From Oscillospiraceae bacterium (GTDB taxonomy: Bacteria > Bacillota > Clostridia > Oscillospirales > CAG-272): 64,000 nt of DNA. The stretch spans positions 1 through 64,000 of the forward strand of contig SVTR01000013.1 in NCBI GenBank assembly GCA_015063685.1. The letters are read 5' to 3'. Below are positions 58,605 to 64,000 of the stretch, in pieces. Position numbers and translations under genes: made by a program. The notes below the pieces were generated by a model. The model was not told the DNA's origin. It made no database searches and saw only the letters and a list, made by a program, of their open reading frames with translations. The number at the start of each line of letters is the position of its first letter. The first letter of the stretch is position 1.

Positions 58605-59666
58605 ATGGAATTCAAGGATATCAAGTACAAACAATGGCTAAAAATTTATATTCCTGAGGCCCTCTGTGCCTTTGGAGATCCTTATTGTATCCATGTCAAA
58701 AAGGGAGATCCACATAAGCTGATCTTCTATTTTTGCGGTGGCGGCGTCTCCTGGGACAAGGAAAGCGCCAAATGGCCTACCTCTCCCGAAACAGCAGCAC
58801 GAAATCACGTGGGCCTTTACACCATCTGTGCCGATCCGGTTCCCTCTTTGCATTCCATCGAGATGAACGAGAATAGCGGCATTCACTCCACAGGAGACGA
58901 AAATCCCTTTGCAGACTGGAGTGAGGTGATGGTCCCCTACGCTACAGGAGACTTTCATACAGGCACAGGCGATCTTCCATTTACAGCCGCGGATGGTTCA
59001 GAACGCATCCTCCATCATCACGGATATCTGAATCTGCAAAAGGTACTGGATCTGATCAAAGAACTTTTCCCCCAGATCGATCGTCTGCTCATATGCGGTG
59101 AAAGCGCCGGTGGATTTGCTGTCCCTGCCTTGGCAGGAGACGTCATGGACGTTTACCCTGATTGTGAGGACGTGACGATTTTATGTGACAGCGCTATCGT
59201 ACCTTACGGCGATTGGTCTCAAACTGCACGTGAAGTATGGCAATGCCCGCCGCATATTGCCAATCCCGTCCATAGTGACAACATTGTCACCGATTGGTTT
59301 ACTGCGCTTTATGAAAAATACGGTAGTAAGCCCCGGTATCTCTTTACCTGCGGTAACCGTGATCACGTCTTGATGCTTTTCTGGCACTATGTTGTAGACG
59401 AACAGTTTATCATGGAAGAATCATATGCTGTTGAATTTCAAAAGGCACTTAAGAAAATGATCGATGCTTTCAAGGCTTTAACACCTAATTTCACAATCTA
59501 TATCCACGACTTTATGAAAGAGCAGCTTTCCCCCGGCGTTCAGCACTGCATCATCGGCACACCCTCTTATACCCAAGGTGTTATTGACGGAGTGACACCT
59601 GTCAAGTGGCTGACGGATGCCATGGATGGCAAGTTATACGATATAGGAATGGATCTGTTGATATAG
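58605..59666 (+). CDS. Pectin-acetylesterase-like alpha/beta hydrolase
   Basis: 353 residues. Features of the pectinacetylesterase family: F-Y-F-C-G-G-G-V-S-W near 43, V-P-Y-A-T-G-D-F-H-T-G near 108, nucleophile elbow C-G-E-S-A-G-G-F near 166 and a histidine late in V-Q-H-C-I-I-G. Start follows AAAAGGAG. No signal peptide, so a cytoplasmic or intracellular esterase on imported acetylated oligosaccharide is likelier than secreted action. The exact substrate is inferred. Confidence 0.82.
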   Translation: MEFKDIKYKQWLKIYIPEALCAFGDPYCIHVKKGDPHKLIFYFCGGGVSWDKESAKWPTSPETAARNHVGLYTICADPVPSLHSIEMNENSGIHSTGDENPFADWSEVMVPYATGDFHTGTGDLPFTAADGSERILHHHGYLNLQKVLDLIKELFPQIDRLLICGESAGGFAVPALAGDVMDVYPDCEDVTILCDSAIVPYGDWSQTAREVWQCPPHIANPVHSDNIVTDWFTALYEKYGSKPRYLFTCGNRDHVLMLFWHYVVDEQFIMEESYAVEFQKALKKMIDAFKALTPNFTIYIHDFMKEQLSPGVQHCIIGTPSYTQGVIDGVTPVKWLTDAMDGKLYDIGMDLLI

Positions 59667-59734
59667 ACTTATATGTTTTCAAATCTATTTATCGCCACAA
59701 CCAGAAGATTTACAGAAAATTCTCACATTTCCCC

Positions 59735-59763
59735 TTGTCAGACGATAGGAAATGTGTTATACT
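59735..59763 (+). promoter_or_regulatory. Promoter of prfB
   Basis: TTGTCA (59735-59740), 17-base spacer, TATACT (59758-59763), 48 bases before the start. Confidence 0.75.
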
Positions 59764-59811
59764 GATATGGTTGACGAAAATTTCCCAATTTTATCATAGA
59801 GAGGTACTGTT

Positions 59812-60921
59812 GTGATCGTAGCATTAGAAGAAGCAAAGCGTGAGCTTTTGGATCTGCGCCCCGAAATTGAAGAGCTTGGAAACGCTTTGCGTGTAGAATA
59901 TCTTGCCGCAAAGGTTGAAGAGCTGGAGCAGGAGACTCTGGCCCCGGATTTCTGGGGCAAGGCCGAGTCCTCCAAAATCCTCCAAACTATCAAGCAACAC
60001 AAGGATACTGTAGAGGGATATCACGCCCTTATAGCACGGTTGGAGGATGCCATTGCTCTTGCGGAAATGGCTATCGAAGAAAACGATGAAAGTTGTGTGG
60101 AAGAAGTTCAATCCGAACTGGATGCCATCAAGGAGGAGGCTGAACACAAGCGCATTGAGGTGCTTATGTCCGGTGAATATGACAACAGCACAGCTATTGT
60201 TTCCTTCCACCCCGGTGCCGGCGGCACGGAGGCGCAGGACTGGTGCCAAATGCTTTACCGTATGATCACCCGCTGGGCAGAAAGAAGCGGGTTCAAGGTC
60301 AAGCTTCTGGATTGGCTGGACGGTGATGAGGCCGGCATTAAGTCCGCGACCATCATGGTAGAAGGACCCAACGCTTATGGATATCTTAAGAGCGAAAACG
60401 GCGTGCATCGTCTCGTACGTGTGTCTCCTTTTGATGCCGCGGGCAGACGACAGACTTCCTTCGCCTCCATCGAGGTCATGCCCGAGTTTGCGGAGCTTGA
60501 CGAGATCGAGCTTCGTGAGGACGAATATGAATTCATGGCCTATCACTCCAGCGGCGCGGGCGGTCAGAACATCAACAAGGTGTCCTCGGCCGTGCGTATC
60601 ACCCACAAGGCCACGGGCATCGTGGTGGCTTGTCAGACCGAGCGTTCTCAGCTTCAAAACAAAGAGACTGCTCTCCGCATGCTGAAGGCCAAGCTCATGG
60701 ACATCAAAATCCGCGAGCGCTTGGACACCATCGACCAGATCAAGGGTAACAAGAACAACATCGAGTGGGGCTCTCAGATCCGCTCCTACGTATTCATGCC
60801 CTACACCCTTGTCAAGGACAACCGTACCGGCTACGAGGAAGGCAACGTTGATGCTGTCATGGACGGTAAGATCGACGGATTTATCAACGCCTATCTCAAG
60901 CATATCACGAGCAAAGAATAA
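59812..60921 (+). CDS. prfB: Peptide chain release factor 2
   Basis: 369 residues from a GTG that follows GAGAGG. The stop-codon recognition tripeptide S-P-F appears in R-V-S-P-F-D near 205, the mark of RF2, and G-G-Q in G-A-G-G-Q-N near 249 triggers hydrolysis. N-terminal region G-N-A-L-R-V-E-Y-L is open without the in-frame TGA and slippery CTT that many RF2 genes carry near codon 25, so the autoregulatory frameshift is absent. Stands alone between a promoter and a terminator. Confidence 0.95.
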   Translation: MIVALEEAKRELLDLRPEIEELGNALRVEYLAAKVEELEQETLAPDFWGKAESSKILQTIKQHKDTVEGYHALIARLEDAIALAEMAIEENDESCVEEVQSELDAIKEEAEHKRIEVLMSGEYDNSTAIVSFHPGAGGTEAQDWCQMLYRMITRWAERSGFKVKLLDWLDGDEAGIKSATIMVEGPNAYGYLKSENGVHRLVRVSPFDAAGRRQTSFASIEVMPEFAELDEIELREDEYEFMAYHSSGAGGQNINKVSSAVRITHKATGIVVACQTERSQLQNKETALRMLKAKLMDIKIRERLDTIDQIKGNKNNIEWGSQIRSYVFMPYTLVKDNRTGYEEGNVDAVMDGKIDGFINAYLKHITSKE

Positions 60922-60924
60922 TAC

Positions 60925-60970
60925 AAAACAGGCTGCGCCATGAAAATTCCCATGGCACAGCCTGTTTTTA
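60925..60970 (+). terminator. Terminator of prfB
   Basis: Stem aaaacaggctgcgccatg (60925-60942) / catggcacagcctgtttt (60951-60968) with one mismatch, ending in TTTTTA; A-rich on the other side, so probably bidirectional with the converging esterase gene. Confidence 0.88.
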
Positions 60971-61027
60971 TGTTTAATATTCGCATCTAATATTCGTATC
61001 GCCTTCTCTATTTTCCTGCTCGCACAA

Positions 61028-61660
61028 TCAAGCTTTCCTTTGGCGATACAGCCAACGATAGGTCTCATGATCCGTAAACGTACGCGTCCATACGTCGTGG
61101 CTCAGGTCATTGTGCAGGATCAATTCGCAATGACCACCCGAGAGATTGATTTTTTCTGCCATGATCTCACTTTCCCTCGGCAATACCACAGGATCCAGCA
61201 TACCGTGAACCGCTCTTACCGGGAAGGTAATGCGACCTGCCGCCCAATACAATCCTCCTCCACAGCAAATCACAGCGCCCGCAAAGAGGTCAGGCTCCAT
61301 GATGGCCAGCATCCAGCAAGTATATCCACCCATGCTGGAGCCGGAAATGCACAAACGCGTATCGTCTACGTAGGGACGGGCAGCAACATCCTTGATAAAG
61401 TCCATAATATAGGAAAAATGTCCCATCCAGGTATAGTCATCGCAACTGGGAACAATCAGAATGAAGGGAGTATCCTCGGGCATACGGCTTCTTTGCAGAG
61501 GTCCACGCTCAGCAATATAATCAGCCCCTTGTCCAACACCGCCCATGCCGTGAAAGTAAAACAGGACAGGGTAGATTTCAGCAGGATCAAAGCCTGCGGG
61601 GTAATCGATATTATAATACAAGGTAAAATCATTCTTTTGAAAAATATCTTTTTGGAACAT
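61028..61660 (-). CDS. Alpha/beta hydrolase, esterase/PHB-depolymerase-like
   Basis: 210 residues; start follows CGGAGGGTACC. Oxyanion region Y-F-H-G-M-G-G-V-G near 34, nucleophile elbow S-G-S-S-M-G-G-Y near 108, Asp in G-M-L-D-P-V-V near 157 and His in L-S-H-D-V-W near 189: the complete triad. No signal peptide. Family covers feruloyl and acetyl esterases; substrate unknown. It is downstream of tRNA-Thr with a terminator in between. Confidence 0.88.
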   Translation of the reverse strand: MFQKDIFQKNDFTLYYNIDYPAGFDPAEIYPVLFYFHGMGGVGQGADYIAERGPLQRSRMPEDTPFILIVPSCDDYTWMGHFSYIMDFIKDVAARPYVDDTRLCISGSSMGGYTCWMLAIMEPDLFAGAVICCGGGLYWAAGRITFPVRAVHGMLDPVVLPRESEIMAEKINLSGGHCELILHNDLSHDVWTRTFTDHETYRWLYRQRKA

Positions 61661-61684
61661 GGTACCCTCCGATCAAAGATAAAC

Positions 61685-61718
61685 AAAAAGCTTGGCCTGA
61701 ATACGCCAAGCTTTTTGG
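61685..61718 (-). terminator. Terminator of tRNA-Thr(CGT)
   Basis: 12-bp perfect stem aaaaagcttggc (61686-61697) / gccaagcttttt (61706-61717), 8-base loop, T-rich tail on the minus strand. Confidence 0.85.
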
Positions 61719-61791
61719 AGCTGGTGGCGGGACTCGAACCCGCGACCTGCTGATTACGAATCAGCTGCTCTACCAACTGAGCCACACCAGC
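61717..61791 (-). tRNA. tRNA-Thr(CGT)
   Basis: Minus strand: acceptor GCTGGTG (61791-61785) pairs with CACCAGC (61727-61721), discriminator T, encoded CCA; anticodon loop ttCGTaa within stem ctgat/atcag. Confidence 0.94.
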
Positions 61792-61806
61792 GTTGTGTTA
61801 CACAAC
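61792..61806. repeat. Palindrome in the tRNA-Thr leader
   Basis: GTTGTG-TTA-CACAAC, a perfect 6-bp stem that abuts the mature 5' end of tRNA-Thr. Confidence 0.6.
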
Positions 61807-61812
61807 AGGGGT

Positions 61813-61841
61813 ATTATACCATAACTTTTATAAAATTGCAA
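61813..61841 (-). promoter_or_regulatory. Promoter of tRNA-Thr
   Basis: Minus strand TTGCAA (61836-61841), 17-base spacer, TATAAT (61813-61818). Confidence 0.75.
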
Positions 61842-61949
61842 GCCCTTTTCAGAAATTTTTTCGATAATTTCTTTTCGTGGCCCTTCCCTCTTGATTTTAT
61901 TTTGAAAATATGATAAAATAAAATATCTATCTCCCTAAGGAGTCTTTTT

Positions 61950-62825
61950 ATGAATCTTTGTGACATCAAAACTATCCGTGACATTATGTCCATTTACAAC
62001 CTCACCTTCCGCAAGGAGTTTGGCCAGAACTTTCTGACCAACCGCACGGTGGTTGAGGATATTGCCGATTCCTGCTGTAGTACCTCCGACGCCACAATTT
62101 TAGAAATAGGTCCGGGGCTTGGTGTGCTGACTCAAGAACTGGCCTTCAGATACAGAAAAGTCATGGCCATCGAAATTGACAACGGCCTGATCCCCGCTCT
62201 GCGCTACACCCTTTCGGATTGCCCCGAGGGCGTGGTAGAGGTGGTACACGGTGACGTGATGAAGCTGAATCTTCCCGAGCTGCTGGCTCCCGCCTTTGAG
62301 ACAGGCCCCGTGGCAGTGTGCGCTAATCTTCCCTACTATATCACCACCCCCATCCTCATGTCCCTTCTGGAATCCCATCTGCCCTTTGAGAGCATCACGG
62401 TCATGATCCAGTCCGAGGTGGTGGATAGACTTTGCGCCAAGGCAGGAAGCTCCGAGTACGGTGCCATTACCGCGGTGCTTAACTACTACGGCGAGGCCGA
62501 GCGGCTCTTCAAGGTTTCTGCGGGTAACTTTATGCCCGCACCCAAGGTGGATTCCGCCGTGGTCAAGATCAATCTATACAAAGAAAAGCCTTACCGCCCC
62601 TTGGATGAGGCCACCCTCTTCCGCACCATCAAGGCCGCCTTTGAGCAAAGACGCAAAACTCTGCCCAACGCCCTGTCCACCGGCTTCCCTGACATTCCCA
62701 AGGCCGATCTTACCGCCATGATCGAGTCCTGTGGTCACCGCGCCGATATCCGAGGCGAGCGGTTGGATATTGGGGAATTTGTTGCGTTGGCCGATAAAAT
62801 TTGGCAATACAAACAGCAAAACTAA
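61950..62825 (+). CDS. rsmA: 16S rRNA dimethyladenosine transferase
   Basis: 291 residues; start follows AAGGAG. KsgA motifs: F-G-Q-N-F-L near 25, E-I-G-P-G-L-G-V-L-T near 52 (SAM loop), the catalytic N-L-P-Y-Y-I-T-T-P near 127 and C-terminal F-E-Q-R-R-K-T-L-P-N-A-L. Dimethylates two adjacent adenosines near the 3' end of 16S rRNA. rarA follows 15 bases later. Confidence 0.96.
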   Translation: MNLCDIKTIRDIMSIYNLTFRKEFGQNFLTNRTVVEDIADSCCSTSDATILEIGPGLGVLTQELAFRYRKVMAIEIDNGLIPALRYTLSDCPEGVVEVVHGDVMKLNLPELLAPAFETGPVAVCANLPYYITTPILMSLLESHLPFESITVMIQSEVVDRLCAKAGSSEYGAITAVLNYYGEAERLFKVSAGNFMPAPKVDSAVVKINLYKEKPYRPLDEATLFRTIKAAFEQRRKTLPNALSTGFPDIPKADLTAMIESCGHRADIRGERLDIGEFVALADKIWQYKQQN

Positions 62826-62840
62826 CGAGGAGGAATCCAC

Positions 62841-64000
62841 ATGCTGACCACTCCCTTAGCTGACGCTATCCGTCCCCAAAGCATGGATGAAATCGTTGGC
62901 CAAAAGCATCTGTTCGGTGAAAAAGGCGTGCTGCGCCGTATGGTGAACATGGGGCGGGTGTCTAACATGATCTTCTACGGCCCTCCCGGTACAGGCAAGA
63001 CCACCGCCGCATCGGTAATCGCCGCCGCATCGGGCATGGAGTTCTATAAACTCAACGCCACCACAGCCTCCCTCCAAGACGTAAAGGATATTCTGAATCA
63101 AACGGGCGGAATGTTCGGTACTAACGGCATTCTTCTGTACTTGGATGAGATCCAGTATTTCAACCGCAAGCAACAGCAATCCCTACTGGAATACATGGAG
63201 GACGGCCGTATCGTGCTCATCGCCTCCACCACTGAAAACCCACATTTTTACGTCTATAACGCCATCATCTCCCGCTCCTCCCTCTTTGAGTTCAAGCCCG
63301 TGGCGGCAGCCGAATGCCTTGTGATGCTTGATCGCGCCTTGGCGCACCTCAACGAACGGGGCGGCACCTCCACTACCCTGCCCCGTGAGGTGGGACTTGC
63401 CCTGGCCGAGGGCGTGGGTGGCGACGTGCGCCGAGCCATCGGTCTGTTGGAAAATGCTTACTTTGCCGCAGGCTTTGACGAGGATGCTGTCATCACCATG
63501 GAGTGCGTGTCTGCCTTTGACAGCGGTGTGAGCAATTTTAACGATGACGTGCATTACGATCTCCTGGGATGCCTGCAAAAGTCCATCCGCGGCTCAGATC
63601 CCGACGCCACCGCCTTTTACGTGGCAAAAATGCTGGCTACAGGGTATATGTTCCCCCTCATGCGCCGATTGCAGGTTATTGCCTCTGAGGATATCGGTCT
63701 CGCTTATCCACAAGCCGCCGCTATCGTCCGCGCCTGCTGCGAGTCTGCCCGTGAGTTGGGAATGCCGGAGGCAAGAATTCCCCTCATTAATGCGGCTCTG
63801 TTGTTGGCCACATCCCCCAAGTCCAATTCTGCTTACTTGGCACTGGCCGCCGCCGACGAGGACGTACAAGCGGGGCGAGGACAAGACATCCCCGTACACC
63901 TCCAAAGCCCCCTGTTCAAAGGCTACGTCTATCCCCACGACTTCCCCAACCACTATGTGGAACAGCAATATCTCCCCCACGACCTGAAGGATAAAAAGTA
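62841..64000 (+). CDS. rarA: Replication-associated recombination protein A, 3' truncated by the window
   Basis: The frame is open from the ATG at 62841 (GAGGAGGAATCC upstream) to the window edge, about 386 residues; the family is usually 420-440, so roughly 40-50 residues are missing. Walker A Y-G-P-P-G-T-G-K-T near 46, Walker B L-Y-L-D-E-I near 97, sensor 1 S-T-T-E-N-P and arginine finger region S-R-S-S-L near 140; the C-terminal tetramer domain has S-E-D-I-G-L-A-Y-P near 282. MgsA/RarA is an AAA+ ATPase acting at stalled forks. Confidence 0.94.
   Translation, partial: MLTTPLADAIRPQSMDEIVGQKHLFGEKGVLRRMVNMGRVSNMIFYGPPGTGKTTAASVIAAASGMEFYKLNATTASLQDVKDILNQTGGMFGTNGILLYLDEIQYFNRKQQQSLLEYMEDGRIVLIASTTENPHFYVYNAIISRSSLFEFKPVAAAECLVMLDRALAHLNERGGTSTTLPREVGLALAEGVGGDVRRAIGLLENAYFAAGFDEDAVITMECVSAFDSGVSNFNDDVHYDLLGCLQKSIRGSDPDATAFYVAKMLATGYMFPLMRRLQVIASEDIGLAYPQAAAIVRACCESARELGMPEARIPLINAALLLATSPKSNSAYLALAAADEDVQAGRGQDIPVHLQSPLFKGYVYPHDFPNHYVEQQYLPHDLKDKK

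Noticed and set aside
59824..61068. 414-codon open frame on the minus strand
   Set aside because: Antisense of prfB and running through its terminator.

Overview
The window looks like a chromosomal piece of an anaerobic, fermentative Gram-positive bacterium of the class Clostridia, probably a gut Oscillospiraceae/Christensenellales-type lineage. This rests on AddAB instead of RecBCD, WhiA, RlmD-type FeS RNA methyltransferases, AzlCD, a family-1 sugar-binding lipoprotein, plant-glycan enzymes (clan GH-D, GH43, pectin-acetylesterase-like), strong AGGAGG ribosome binding sites and near-consensus TTGACA-N17-TATAAT promoters. The lineage call is an inference from gene content; there is no 16S gene here.

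Layout. 1-3700 (+): 3' end of tgt, then a clan GH-D glycosidase, a HAD phosphatase and a MazG-like pyrophosphohydrolase. 3720-12440 (-): one operon ppiC-queG-addB-addA. 12498-19653: a signal-less amidase, an OPA-type MFS carrier, a sugar-binding lipoprotein, cinA-pfkA, and a divergently transcribed PflA-like radical SAM gene. 19704-23015 (-): a small conserved protein, a HTH regulator coupled to a large membrane protein, and azlCD. 23207-25863 (+): GH43 plus an LeuT-type symporter. 25992-29240 (-): a YtrA-like GntR/ABC exporter operon. 29344-34641: PBP5, lipoprotein, GNAT, a transglutaminase-like protein, a CPBP protease and tadA.

34642-37393 is an accessory island: no housekeeping gene, small unknown ORFs, a ribbon-helix-helix-like protein and an unusual density of hairpins and ACAAAA/TTTTGT palindromes. 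It looks like a relic of a plasmid-, phage- or mobilizable-type element. 37394-44460 carries tRNA-Met/Ile2(CAT), tRNA-Arg(CCT), tRNA-Arg(ACG), two membrane proteins, a cell-wall-anchored 5'-nucleotidase and a HTH-TPR-like regulator. 44738-49572 (+) is a YjjG-HAD/murB/whiA/phosphatase/rlmD run. 49606-58513 (+) mixes AT-rich unknown genes, an anion permease, a second rlmD, a membrane-ASCH fusion and rsmF. 58605-64000 holds a pectin-acetylesterase-like protein, prfB, an esterase, tRNA-Thr(CGT), rsmA and the start of rarA.

Two themes stand out. First, RNA modification is over-represented: tgt, queG, tadA, two rlmD paralogs, rsmF and rsmA. Second, a 161-162 bp MITE-like repeat is present in two full, oppositely oriented copies (19973-20133 and 32875-33036) with matching 4-bp flanks, plus at least four end fragments. 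Two of those fragments supply the last codons or the stop codon of otherwise normal genes. Other points worth a look are the in-frame membrane/ASCH fusion with a preserved internal ribosome binding site, the dockerin-like loop on a transglutaminase-like protein, and the hairpin-rich island.
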